Source of the DNA: Actinospica robiniae DSM 44927
Lineage (GTDB): Bacteria; Actinomycetota; Actinomycetes; Streptomycetales; Catenulisporaceae
Reading direction: 5' to 3'
Assembly: GCF_000504285.1 (NCBI RefSeq)
Contig: NZ_KI632511.1
Location: forward strand, 3,097,372 to 3,161,371
DNA length: 64,000 bases
Positions 41,409 to 49,814 of this stretch are shown in pieces. The translations under genes were made by a program, and so were the position numbers. The notes beneath the pieces were generated by a model that saw only the letters and a list, made by a program, of their open reading frames with translations, ran no database searches and was not told the origin of the DNA. Positions within the stretch are counted from its first letter, which is position 1; each line of letters starts with the position of its first letter.

Positions 41409-42110
41409 ATGGGGGCCGTGATCAAAGCCGTGATGTTCGACTTCTCGCAGACCCTTCTCCGCTGCGAACCCACCGGTACGTGGCTCGACGCCGGCCTCGC
41501 CCGCCTGGGTCTCGAGCTGCCCGCGCCGGAGCGCGACGCGCTGGCCGAGCGCCTCCTGGTGAACGGAGCGATGCCGGGCGGCCCCGAGCCGAGACAGATG
41601 AGTGCCGAGATGCAGCGGTCGTGGGACCGGCGCGACTTGACCGCGGAGAGTCATCGCGCGGCTTACGAGGGGCTCACGCACCTCTCGGGCATCCCGGACC
41701 CGGCCTTGGCGCGCGTCCTGTACGACCTGCACATGGAGCCGGAGATGTGGCGGCCCTACCCGGACGCCGAGCCGACCCTCGAGGAGCTGCGGCGGCGGGG
41801 CATACCGGTGGCGGTGGTCAGCAACATCGGCTGGGACATGCGGCCCGTGTTCGTGCACTTCGGGCTGGACAAGCTGATCGACGTGTTCGTGCTGTCCTAC
41901 GAGCACGGCGTGGAGAAGCCGGACCCCGCGCTGTTCCAGGTAGCCCTCGACGCCCTCGGCAGCACCGGCCCGGAGACGGTGATGGTCGGCGACAACCCGA
42001 GCAAGGACGGCGGGGCGACGGCGCTCGGCTGCGTCTTGCACCACGTCGCGCCCATCCCGGTCGACGAGCGGCCCGACGTCCTCGCCGCGGTCCTGGACCT
42101 GCTGGGCTGA
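41409..42110 (+). CDS. HAD-superfamily hydrolase
   Basis: 233 residues from ATG 41409; an ATG at 41364 would add 15 residues but its GGAGG is too close. Motif I is VMFDFSQTLL, so the general acid/base Asp of phosphatases (DxD) is replaced by Ser; motif II is VAVVSNIGW, Lys in VEKPDP and motif IV in MVGDNPSKD. Subfamily I cap between motifs I and II. Loss of the second Asp argues against a typical phosphatase. Confidence 0.85.
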   Translation: MGAVIKAVMFDFSQTLLRCEPTGTWLDAGLARLGLELPAPERDALAERLLVNGAMPGGPEPRQMSAEMQRSWDRRDLTAESHRAAYEGLTHLSGIPDPALARVLYDLHMEPEMWRPYPDAEPTLEELRRRGIPVAVVSNIGWDMRPVFVHFGLDKLIDVFVLSYEHGVEKPDPALFQVALDALGSTGPETVMVGDNPSKDGGATALGCVLHHVAPIPVDERPDVLAAVLDLLG

Positions 42111-42114
42111 GCCG

Positions 42115-43299
42115 TCAGAAGCCGCCGGCGAGCCTCGTCGTGGCGCTGGAGCCGGCCGCCTGGGCGACGATGGAGTAGCTGTCGGCGGACGCGGTCCAGG
42201 CCTGCGCGTCGTGCCGGAAGTCGGCCGAGAAGTCGATGTTGCCCGGCTGGACCTGCTGCCCCGGATTGAGCTGGAACACGTAGGTCAGCGAGCCGTCCGC
42301 GTTCCTCGTGGTCGTCTGGTCGAACGCGCCGCCCGCGCCGGAGTTCCACGACTCGGCTTGGGACAGTCCGCTGCAGTCGGCGACAGTGATCGTGATCGTC
42401 AGCGCACTGAGTGTCTGCTTGACCGAGGTGACGACTTCCAGCCCGCTCCACGTGTTGTTCCGGCCTTCGCCGGAGGCTGACGCGGACGCCGTCAGCAAGG
42501 TGACCGTGGGCGTGCTGGAGGCGATCACAGCTTTCGATGACGAGGAGGCGGCCGAGGGCGTGGCAGAAGCCCGCAACGAGGCGGACGGACTGGCCGACGG
42601 GCTGGCGGAGGGTGTCGCGGACATCGTCGCCGTGGCACTGGCGGAACGGCTCGGACTGGCTGCTGAAGCCGACGGCGAAGCACTGTCGCTCACGGCTACC
42701 TCGGCCGCGCCGGGCTGTGCGGCCGAGAGCGTCGAGTGCTCCGCCGGTGCGGGAGCGCCGCCCGAACCGGACATCGCGATCGCTCCAGCCGCCACGAGCA
42801 CGACCACGCCGAGGGCGCCGGCGATCGGAGCGGGCCGGCGGAGCTTGGCGGCGAGCCCGGCCTTCGCCGCGTGGCTCCCGGCCGGACCGGCGTCGACGAT
42901 TTTGGCGATGACGACGGTCGGCGCGTCCTGCGGGGGTATCAGGGCCAGGCGTTCGGCCAGCAGCGCGCGCACCCGTTCGCCGTCCGGCTCGCCCGCGCCG
43001 CTGTCGGCGGCGTCGCCGCCCTGCGGCTGCCGCGCGCGGCGGGCGGCCCGGTCGGCCCGGTCGTGCACGAGCCGCTCCACGATCTCGCCCATGGCCGCCT
43101 GGGGCGCCCCGGAGGCGGTCAGCTCCTCCCACCGGCGCCACGCCTCGGCGAACGCGTCCGCCGCGATCTCCTCGGCGACGTCCCGCCTTCCGCACAGCCG
43201 CTGCGCCAACAGCCCGACCTCGCGGCGCTGCTCAGCGAAGAACGCGCCGAAGCCGGCCCGGGCCCATTCACCAGCCCCGCCGACCTTGACTCCGTCCAT
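42115..43299 (-). CDS. Sigma-region-2-like domain fused to a TM helix and a secreted carbohydrate-binding-like domain
   Basis: 394 residues from ATG 43299. Residues about 10-85 resemble ECF sigma region 2 (FFAEQRREVGLLAQRLCGRRDVAEEIAADAFAEAW in outline, EIVERLVHDRADRAARR); no region 4 is recognisable. A helix at about 168-190 (GALGVVVLVAAGAIAM) crosses the membrane. A ~90-residue Ser/Ala/Thr linker follows, then a beta-rich domain (about 285-394; NNTWSGLEVVTSV, AESWNSGAGGAF, GSLTYVFQLNPGQQVQPGNI) that resembles a carbohydrate-binding sandwich. The layout suggests an outside-sensing transmembrane sigma-like regulator, reminiscent of ECF proteins with fused sensory tails. Function inferred. Confidence 0.7.
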   Translation of the reverse strand: MDGVKVGGAGEWARAGFGAFFAEQRREVGLLAQRLCGRRDVAEEIAADAFAEAWRRWEELTASGAPQAAMGEIVERLVHDRADRAARRARQPQGGDAADSGAGEPDGERVRALLAERLALIPPQDAPTVVIAKIVDAGPAGSHAAKAGLAAKLRRPAPIAGALGVVVLVAAGAIAMSGSGGAPAPAEHSTLSAAQPGAAEVAVSDSASPSASAASPSRSASATATMSATPSASPSASPSASLRASATPSAASSSSKAVIASSTPTVTLLTASASASGEGRNNTWSGLEVVTSVKQTLSALTITITVADCSGLSQAESWNSGAGGAFDQTTTRNADGSLTYVFQLNPGQQVQPGNIDFSADFRHDAQAWTASADSYSIVAQAAGSSATTRLAGGF

Positions 43300-43421
43300 G
43301 GCGCAGCACCCTAGCAAGCCGAAGCCGCACATGCATGACCGCTCCACCCCCGCGAGGCAGCCGGAACCGCTCTTCATCAGTTCCGGCGATGCCCCGACCT
43401 TCGGCATGGAATCATGGTTCG

Positions 43422-43982
43422 ATGACACTGACGCCGCAGTCCGAGGACTTCTCCGACTACCTCGCCGAAGACGAGATCATCGACCACGGCCACGCGGCGA
43501 TCCGCGAGCTCGCCGGGCGGCTGCGGCGCGCGGACGCGGAGCAGACCGCGGCGGCGGTGTTCGCCTATGTCAGGGACGAGATCGAGCACTCTTACGACCT
43601 CGGGCGGTGGAGCGCGGCGTACCGCGCTTCGGACGTGCTGGCGGCCGGCAGCTCGATCTGCCACGGGCAGGCGCACCTGCTCACGGCGCTGCTGCGGGCC
43701 GAGGGGATCCCGACCGGCCTGTGCTACCAGATGCTCACCGCGATGCACGGTCTGGTGGCGGTGCACTGGCCGGCGGGCTGGGTCAGGCTCGACCCACGCA
43801 GCCCGGCCGCTGGGTTCGCGACGACGCCGGCGGACGAGCGCCTGGTCTACCCGGACGCGCCGTCCGCGCGGGTCGTCTACGCCTCCGTGCCGGACGATCT
43901 CGCGATCTGCCTGTCCAAGGCACAGCCCGATGTCGCGAACTTCGACTACCTGTATAGCGACCTTTCCATCGAAGTCGGCTGA
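43422..43982 (+). CDS. Transglutaminase-like superfamily protein
   Basis: 186 residues from ATG 43422. The papain-like triad is visible: Cys in GSSICHGQAHLLTALLRAEGIP (in outline, about 72), His in TAMHGLVAVHW (about 108) and Asp in GWVRLDPR (about 120). Cytosolic, no signal peptide. Bacterial members act as peptidases or amide-bond enzymes; substrate unknown. It converges with the GH127 gene with a gap of 7 bp. Confidence 0.85.
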   Translation: MTLTPQSEDFSDYLAEDEIIDHGHAAIRELAGRLRRADAEQTAAAVFAYVRDEIEHSYDLGRWSAAYRASDVLAAGSSICHGQAHLLTALLRAEGIPTGLCYQMLTAMHGLVAVHWPAGWVRLDPRSPAAGFATTPADERLVYPDAPSARVVYASVPDDLAICLSKAQPDVANFDYLYSDLSIEVG

Positions 43983-43989
43983 AAACCGG

Positions 43990-46854
43990 CTATAGGATCC
44001 GCCACAGGTGGTCGGCGGTTCCGTTGTCGGTGTACTGGACCACCTGGGCCGAATCCGCGGTCGACATGTTCGAGACGCCCAGGACGAGGCCGCTGTTGTC
44101 GTTCTGGATGCGGAACCAGGGGCCGGCGCCAGGCCGCAGGCGCCACAGGTGATCGGCCGTGCCGTTGTCCGTGAACTGGACGACGGCCGCGGAGGCGGAC
44201 GTGGACATGTTGGACACGCCCAGGACCTTGCTCGAGTTACGATTCTGGATCTTCCACCAGCCGCTCGGATCGCTCACGAAGGTCCACTGGTGGTCCGCGG
44301 TGCCGCTGTCGTCGAACTGGACGACCTGGGCCGAATCCGCGGTCGACATGTTCGACACGCCGAGGACGAGGCCGCTGTTCTTGTTCATGATCCGGACCGG
44401 GCCGTCCGGGATCAGGGTCCAGATATGGTCGGCGGAGCCGTTGTCGGCGTACTGCACCACGCTCGCCGAGTCGGAGGTCGCCATGCCCGCGACGCCGAGC
44501 ACGAGGCCGCTGTCGGCGTTGCGGACGCGCAGCCGGCCGTCGCCGTTGTCGATCAGGGACCAGACATGGTCGAGGGTCCCGCTGTCGGCGAACTGGACGA
44601 CGTTCGCCGAGTTCGACGTGGACATGCCGGAGACCCCCAGCACCAGACCGCTGTCGGCGTTGCGAATCCGGACGTTGCCGTCGCCGTTGTCAATGAACTG
44701 CCACAGGTGGTCGGCGGTGCCGTTGTCGTCGAACTGGACGACCTGGGCGCTGTTGGTCCAGGACATGTTCGAGACGCCGAGGACCAGCCCGCTGTTCGCG
44801 TTGCGGAGCCGGAACCAGCCGCCGGCCTCGGTCCACGCGGCGCCGGTGGCGGCGGCCGCCGGAAACGCGGTGATGCGCAGGCGGGCCGCACCCATGGGGA
44901 TGAGCGTCACGTTCCCGGTGGAGGCCGCCTGGATCGGTCCGGAGTCGAGCGGCGTCACCGTGCTCTGATCATCCGCCGTCCAGCCCGGCAACTGGGCAGC
45001 GGGCGCGGTGATGCTCACCGGGACGGTCTGCTGGGTGAACGGGCTCGACGGCACCGAGCCTCCGGCGGCGTTGAAGTGCAGCGCGCCGGCCGGATTCGCG
45101 GAAGGCAGCGCGAGCGCGTAGTTCCAGGCGGAGGTGGCGTGTACCTCGTACTCCGGGAACTCGGTGGTTCCGGCGAACTGGACGTAGCTCTCGCCCATCT
45201 GCAGGGAGTAGTCCAGCGCGCCGTTCGAGACCGAGATGGACCCACCGTTGCCGGCCCAGGTCGTGACGGCCGGGGCGGACGGGAACTGGATGCTCACCGT
45301 GTCGCCGTTGCTCCACGTGCGCGAGAGGGAGGTGTAAGCCGGGCCGGCGGGTGCGCTGACCCGCGTGCCGTTGACCGTGATCGTCGGCGAGGAGCACCAG
45401 CCGGGCACGCGCAGGTACAGCGGGAACGCGGTCGGCGCGGCGAGAGTGACGGTCAGGGTGATCGTGTCGGTGAACGGATATCCCGTGCTCTCGGCGATGG
45501 TCACGGACGTGCCGCCGGCCACCTTGGCAGTGACGGAACAGGGTCCGTACATAGCCGCGCACAGTCCGTTGTCGGGGGTGGCGGCCCACAGCTCCTCGGT
45601 GAAGTACGGCCAGCCCATGCCGTAGTTGTGCGGGCAGCAGCGGTACTGGTCGACGCCGGGCATGTAGGCCTGCATCGCGAACGTGTTGCTGAACTGGCCG
45701 TGGGTCTTCGCCGTGTTCGACAGATCGATGCTGTTCGCCGAGGTGATGTAGTGGACGCCCTTGCCCCACGGGTCGAGCGCGGCCGGCAGCAGGTTGAACG
45801 CCAGCTGCTCGCAGCGGTCGGCCCACACGGGATCACCGGTGAGCCGGTTGAGCAGCTCGTGGCTCGCCATCAGTTCGACGATGCCGCACGTCTCGAAGCC
45901 CTGTCGGGGATCCACGTAGCCGGGGCGGCAGTTCTCGTCTCCGGCGAAGCCTCCGCCGGGGAACTGGCCGAACGTGTTCATGATCGAGGTGTAGTTCGTG
46001 TACGAGTCCTGCGTCTGGGCGGACTGGCCCGAGCGCTGCGCGTACACGGCCGGCTCGCGGAAACCCTGCGCCAGATTGACGTTGTGCGGCGTGGGCAGGT
46101 TGTTCAGCCAGTTCGCGCTGTGCGTGTGCATGGTGTCGGCGAGCGTGAGCAGGAACGCGTCGCCGGTCCGGTTGTAGAGCCAGAAGATGCTGTCGAGGCC
46201 GTCGGCGACGCGGTACGAGATCCAGCTCGTGCTGAACACCGAGCCGGATTGCGCGTTCATGTACTTGAAGAACGCGGTCATCGCGGGGATGACGCGGGAG
46301 TCGCCGGTGTACTCCTCGTGCGTGCGCAACGCTTGGAGCAGCGGCATGTACGGCCAGAAGTCCGGGCCGCCGTTGAGCGAGGTGCGCAGCGAGGTCGGCC
46401 CGAAGAAGCCGTCAGAGGCCTGTGTCGCGAGGATCCCCTGGATCCACGAAGCGGACTTTGACAACGTTGTCGCGTCGCCCGTGACGTAGCCGAGATCGCC
46501 GTAGCCGCGCAGCCAGTAGGGCACCTCCTCCCAGCCGATCTGCGAGGGGTTGAGCCAGCCGGTGGTGGCGGTGGCCAGGAAGTGGGAGGTGTCCTGGTAC
46601 CGGCCGCACAGGCCTTGGAGCTCGAGTTGCAGCTGGCCGGCGAGCCAGCCGGCCGGGGTGACCGCGCCGGGCGGCAGCCGCAGCAGCGCGGTGGGCGAGA
46701 GCGGCGAGGCGTTGGGCGGGTAGAGCCCGCCGCGGGCCGGGACGAGCGACCCGGCGGCGGCGGAGGCGGTGGAAGCGCGCAGGGCGGGCCCGGCGGACAG
46801 CGCGGCGGCGGACAGCGCGCTCCGGACGATCAGGGTACGACGAGACAAAGGCAT
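43990..46854 (-). CDS. Tat-exported GH127 beta-L-arabinofuranosidase with six ricin-type repeats
   Basis: 954 residues. The N-terminus MPLSRRTLIVRSALSAAAL is a twin-arginine signal. The alpha-barrel domain (about 50-480) has GFETCGIVELM (zinc Glu and Cys, about 320) and QYRCCPHNYGMGW (zinc Cys plus nucleophile Cys, about 402), the GH127 catalytic set. Beta domains follow, then six ~45-residue repeats of the form RIRNADSGLVLGVSNMST, VVQFDDNGTADHLW, i.e. two beta-trefoils (about 690-954). It should release L-arabinofuranose from plant polymers or glycoproteins at the surface. Two LacI-like operator repeats lie upstream. Confidence 0.9.
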   Translation of the reverse strand: MPLSRRTLIVRSALSAAALSAGPALRASTASAAAGSLVPARGGLYPPNASPLSPTALLRLPPGAVTPAGWLAGQLQLELQGLCGRYQDTSHFLATATTGWLNPSQIGWEEVPYWLRGYGDLGYVTGDATTLSKSASWIQGILATQASDGFFGPTSLRTSLNGGPDFWPYMPLLQALRTHEEYTGDSRVIPAMTAFFKYMNAQSGSVFSTSWISYRVADGLDSIFWLYNRTGDAFLLTLADTMHTHSANWLNNLPTPHNVNLAQGFREPAVYAQRSGQSAQTQDSYTNYTSIMNTFGQFPGGGFAGDENCRPGYVDPRQGFETCGIVELMASHELLNRLTGDPVWADRCEQLAFNLLPAALDPWGKGVHYITSANSIDLSNTAKTHGQFSNTFAMQAYMPGVDQYRCCPHNYGMGWPYFTEELWAATPDNGLCAAMYGPCSVTAKVAGGTSVTIAESTGYPFTDTITLTVTLAAPTAFPLYLRVPGWCSSPTITVNGTRVSAPAGPAYTSLSRTWSNGDTVSIQFPSAPAVTTWAGNGGSISVSNGALDYSLQMGESYVQFAGTTEFPEYEVHATSAWNYALALPSANPAGALHFNAAGGSVPSSPFTQQTVPVSITAPAAQLPGWTADDQSTVTPLDSGPIQAASTGNVTLIPMGAARLRITAFPAAAATGAAWTEAGGWFRLRNANSGLVLGVSNMSWTNSAQVVQFDDNGTADHLWQFIDNGDGNVRIRNADSGLVLGVSGMSTSNSANVVQFADSGTLDHVWSLIDNGDGRLRVRNADSGLVLGVAGMATSDSASVVQYADNGSADHIWTLIPDGPVRIMNKNSGLVLGVSNMSTADSAQVVQFDDSGTADHQWTFVSDPSGWWKIQNRNSSKVLGVSNMSTSASAAVVQFTDNGTADHLWRLRPGAGPWFRIQNDNSGLVLGVSNMSTADSAQVVQYTDNGTADHLWRIL

Positions 46855-46882
46855 GAGTGGGCTCCAGTGCCTGGACAGCCCG

Positions 46883-46914
46883 ATACAACGATGTAAAACC
46901 CTCATTGAGGCAAC
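46883..46914. promoter_or_regulatory. Operator-like direct repeat 1 upstream of GH127
   Basis: ATACAACGATGTAA (46883-46896) is a near-palindrome with a central CG (10 of 12 core positions symmetric), typical of LacI-family operators. It is followed by CTCATTGAGGCA. The whole 32-bp block is repeated 94 bp away with few mismatches. It lies 29-60 bp upstream of the GH127 start. Confidence 0.6.
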
Positions 46915-46976
46915 GCACCGCGTAGCGGGCAGGACGAGAGATCAGTACAAGTCCGGTTCGTTGTTAGATCAGCTGA

Positions 46977-47008
46977 ATACAACGATGTAATGCTCTCATT
47001 GAGGCATC
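46977..47008. promoter_or_regulatory. Operator-like direct repeat 2 upstream of GH127
   Basis: Second copy of the block: ATACAACGATGTAA at 46977-46990 and CTCATTGAGGCA at 46995-47006, exactly 94 bp (about nine helical turns) from the first. The pair could support looping or cooperative binding. Confidence 0.6.
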
Positions 47009-47035
47009 GTTGCGCCGCGGCGTCAAGCACATGCG

Positions 47036-47098
47036 GCGGCCCGCTTCCTCGGCCGCGTCCGGTGCGGGAACCGGGACGTGGCCGAGGAAGCGGGCCGC
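47036..47098 (-). terminator. Long-stem terminator of the DHA2 transporter gene
   Basis: A 19-bp perfect stem, arms 47036-47054 and 47080-47098 (core GCCCGCTTCCTCGGCC), around a 25-nt spacer. It lies 26 bp beyond the DHA2 stop codon. Confidence 0.75.
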
Positions 47099-47123
47099 TG
47101 AGCCCTGAGCAGCGTGGACCGGC

Positions 47124-48602
47124 TCAGGAGCCGCGAGTGGTCATCGCGGTGGCCTTGGAGCCCTGTGTCGCACCGGGGCCGACTGCACCGATCGCATTCA
47201 CCGCACCGATCGCATACTTCTGATTCGGTATCAACAGCGCCACGAGAGCGCCGATGCCGGCGACCGCCGCCGAAACACCCATCGCCGTCGTGAATCCGTC
47301 TGAGAAGCTCCGCGCCGAGACATAGCTGCCCGAGGCCGCGAAAACGGCGACGCTCAGCGCCGTGCCGAACAAAGCACCCGACTGTCGCAGCATGCTAAAG
47401 ACGCCGGACGCCTGGCCGATCTCGTGTGGCTGCACCGCGCCGACCACCGCCTTCTGCACCGGCGGGATCACCGTCGAGATGCCCGCGCCGGCGGCGATCA
47501 GCGCCGGTAGCATGGCCGTATACGAGCCCTGCGGCCCGGCCTGCAGCGCGATCGCGGTCAGGCCGGCCGCCACCAGGGCCAGACCGCCCGCGACGAGATG
47601 GCGCTCCCCGACCCGGTCGGCCAGGCGCCCGGAGACCGGGCCGAAGACGAGCAGCGTCGCCGAGAAGGGCACCATCCTGGCCCCCGCCGCCATCGCCCCG
47701 CAGTGCAGAACCGTCTGGAAATACTGCGCCAGGAAGAACAGCAGCCCGTACATCGCCGCGGTCAGTGCGAAACTCGCGACGTTCGCCGCCGAGAAGGCGC
47801 GATGGGTGAACAAGCGCATCGGGATCATCGGGGCGGCGGTGCGGCGTTCCCAGAGGACGAACGCGACGATCAGCACCACCCCGCCGGCCAGTGCCCCGAT
47901 CGTCTGCCCTGACGTCCAGCCCACGCTGTCGCCGCGGACAAGGGCCCACACCAGTCCGAGCGCGCCCAGTGTCGTGAGGACGGCGCCGACGAGGTCGAGA
48001 CGCGCCTGCGGGCCGTGTGTCTCCCGCATCTTCAGGACGACGCCCGCGATGACGGCGACGCCCACCGGGACGTTGACGCGGAACAGCCACTGCCAGGCCA
48101 GGCCCTGGGCCACGACGCCGCCCACGAAGGGCCCGCTGGCGGTCGCCAGCCCGATGATGCCTGCCGAGATACCCATGGCGCGGCCGCGTTCCCGGGGCGG
48201 GAACGCGGCGCCGAGCTGGGCGACGGCCAGCGGCATGATGACGGCCGCCCCGACGCCCTGCACGGCCCGGGCCGCGATCAGCTCCGCAATGGTCTGCGAC
48301 AGGCCGCAGGCCGCCGAGGATCCGGTGAACAGGACCAGGCCGGCGAGGAAGGTCTTGCGGCGCCCGAAGCGGTCGCCCAACGCCGACGCCGGCAGCATGA
48401 GGACCGCGAAGGTGAGGATGTAGGCGCTGACGGTCCATTCCAGCGATTCGACGGACGCGGCCAGGCTTCGCTTGATGGTGGTCAGGGCGGTGGTGACGAT
48501 GGTGCCGTCGAGCGCGATCATGAAGGCGGCCGACGAGGTGAGGGCCAGGATCCAGCGTTGTGCCGACGTCATCGGGGACTTCTCGTCCACTGCGGTGTTC
48601 AT
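47124..48602 (-). CDS. MFS multidrug exporter, DHA2 (EmrB/QacA) type
   Basis: 492 residues from ATG 48602 (MNTAVDEK); GTG codons further upstream are alternatives. About 14 membrane segments. FMIALDGTIVTTAL in TM1 (motif D1), LGDRFGRRKTFLAG in loop 2-3, and AVIMPLAVAQLGAAFPPRERGRAMG are DHA2 signatures. Exports drugs or metabolites using the proton gradient. Divergent from a sigma-factor gene 127 bp away, so joint control is likely. Confidence 0.9.
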   Translation of the reverse strand: MNTAVDEKSPMTSAQRWILALTSSAAFMIALDGTIVTTALTTIKRSLAASVESLEWTVSAYILTFAVLMLPASALGDRFGRRKTFLAGLVLFTGSSAACGLSQTIAELIAARAVQGVGAAVIMPLAVAQLGAAFPPRERGRAMGISAGIIGLATASGPFVGGVVAQGLAWQWLFRVNVPVGVAVIAGVVLKMRETHGPQARLDLVGAVLTTLGALGLVWALVRGDSVGWTSGQTIGALAGGVVLIVAFVLWERRTAAPMIPMRLFTHRAFSAANVASFALTAAMYGLLFFLAQYFQTVLHCGAMAAGARMVPFSATLLVFGPVSGRLADRVGERHLVAGGLALVAAGLTAIALQAGPQGSYTAMLPALIAAGAGISTVIPPVQKAVVGAVQPHEIGQASGVFSMLRQSGALFGTALSVAVFAASGSYVSARSFSDGFTTAMGVSAAVAGIGALVALLIPNQKYAIGAVNAIGAVGPGATQGSKATAMTTRGS

Positions 48603-48729
48603 GTCGGTACTGACCGCGCCCGGCCCGGGAAAACGTCGCTTTTTCACCGACCATTCTCCGGCTCGGGGCGAGTCAGTACCAAGAAGGGCCCGATCCGGCA
48701 GGCGCCCTCGAACATGGGAGGTAGCGAGA

Positions 48730-49776
48730 ATGACCACCGTGACGGATGAATCCGGGACGGTCGCGCCGGTGAACGGCGGCCGGGCGCGAGAGCGGCCCGA
48801 GGACGAGTTCGAGGCGCTGGCGGCTCCCTACCGGCCGGAGATCCTCGCCCTGTGCTACCGCATGCTGGGGTCCATCCACGACGCCGAGGATCTCGTGCAG
48901 GAGACCTACTTGCGGGGCTGGCGGTCCTACGACCGTTTCGAGGGCCGGGCGTCGCTGCGGACCTGGCTGTACCGCATCGCCACCAACGCCTGTCTGACAG
49001 CCCTCGAACATCGCGCGCGGCGACCGCTGCCGACCGGGATCGGCGCTCCGAGCAGCGAGCCGGAGGGCGATCTGAGCGCGGTGCCGCCGGAGATCCTCTG
49101 GCTGCAGCCGCTTCCCGACTCCCTGCTCGCCGTCGACGCGTCGGCCGCCGACCCGGCGTCCGTCGTCGCCGCGCGGGCCGGTCTGCGCCTCGCCCTCGTC
49201 GCCGCGCTGCAGTGGCTGCCGCCCCGGCAGCGTGCCGTCCTGATCCTGCGCGACGTGCTGGCCTGGCGCACCGCCGAGGTCGCGCAGCTGCTCGGCCTGA
49301 CCGACACGGCCGTCAACAGCCTCCTTAGACGCGCCCGCACCCGGCTGGCCGACGTCGCTCCGGACGCCGACGACGTATGTGAGCCGAGCCAAGCCGAACA
49401 GCGCGAGATTCTCGACCGCTGGGCCAAGGCCTTCGTGGACGCGGACATCGACGCGCTCATGGAACTGTTGACCGAGGACGCGATCTGGGAGATGCCGCCG
49501 CAGCCGATGTGGTTCCAGGGGGCTGAGATGATGCGGCGGCTGCTTTCGTTCCGGCTGCGGCAGTTCGGCCGGTACCAGCGGATGATCCCGACGTCAGCCA
49601 ACGGCCAGCCCGCGTTCGCGGTCTACCGGGTGGCCGCGGACGCGCAGGCGGGCACGCTGTCCGCCGGCTCGCTGCAGGTCATCACCTTCCGTGGCAACCG
49701 GATCGCGAAGGTGTCGGCCTTCCGGACGCCGAGCCTGGTCGGCCTGGCCGGGCTGCCGCTGGAGATCGAAGCCTGA
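48730..49776 (+). CDS. ECF sigma factor with SnoaL-like C-terminus (TIGR02960/SigG-like)
   Basis: 348 residues from ATG 48730 behind GGGAGG. Region 2 (about 35-100; ILALCYRMLGSIHDAEDLVQETYLRGWRSYDRFEGRASLRTW in outline) and region 4 (about 165-215; LPPRQRAVLILRDVLAWRTAEVAQLLG, NSLLRRARTRL). A SnoaL/NTF2-like domain of about 120 residues follows (DRWAKAFVDADIDALMELLTEDAIWEMPP), typical of this group, which uses the fused domain instead of an anti-sigma factor. The divergent DHA2 exporter is a plausible target. Confidence 0.9.
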   Translation: MTTVTDESGTVAPVNGGRARERPEDEFEALAAPYRPEILALCYRMLGSIHDAEDLVQETYLRGWRSYDRFEGRASLRTWLYRIATNACLTALEHRARRPLPTGIGAPSSEPEGDLSAVPPEILWLQPLPDSLLAVDASAADPASVVAARAGLRLALVAALQWLPPRQRAVLILRDVLAWRTAEVAQLLGLTDTAVNSLLRRARTRLADVAPDADDVCEPSQAEQREILDRWAKAFVDADIDALMELLTEDAIWEMPPQPMWFQGAEMMRRLLSFRLRQFGRYQRMIPTSANGQPAFAVYRVAADAQAGTLSAGSLQVITFRGNRIAKVSAFRTPSLVGLAGLPLEIEA

Positions 49777-49814
49777 TCATCCTCGGGTCCCCGCGCGAGG
49801 ACGACCTGCTGAAA

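Noticed and set aside
44008-46461. 817-codon plus-strand open frame
   Set aside because: Antisense shadow of the GH127 gene; composition is Val/Arg/Gly-rich without domains.
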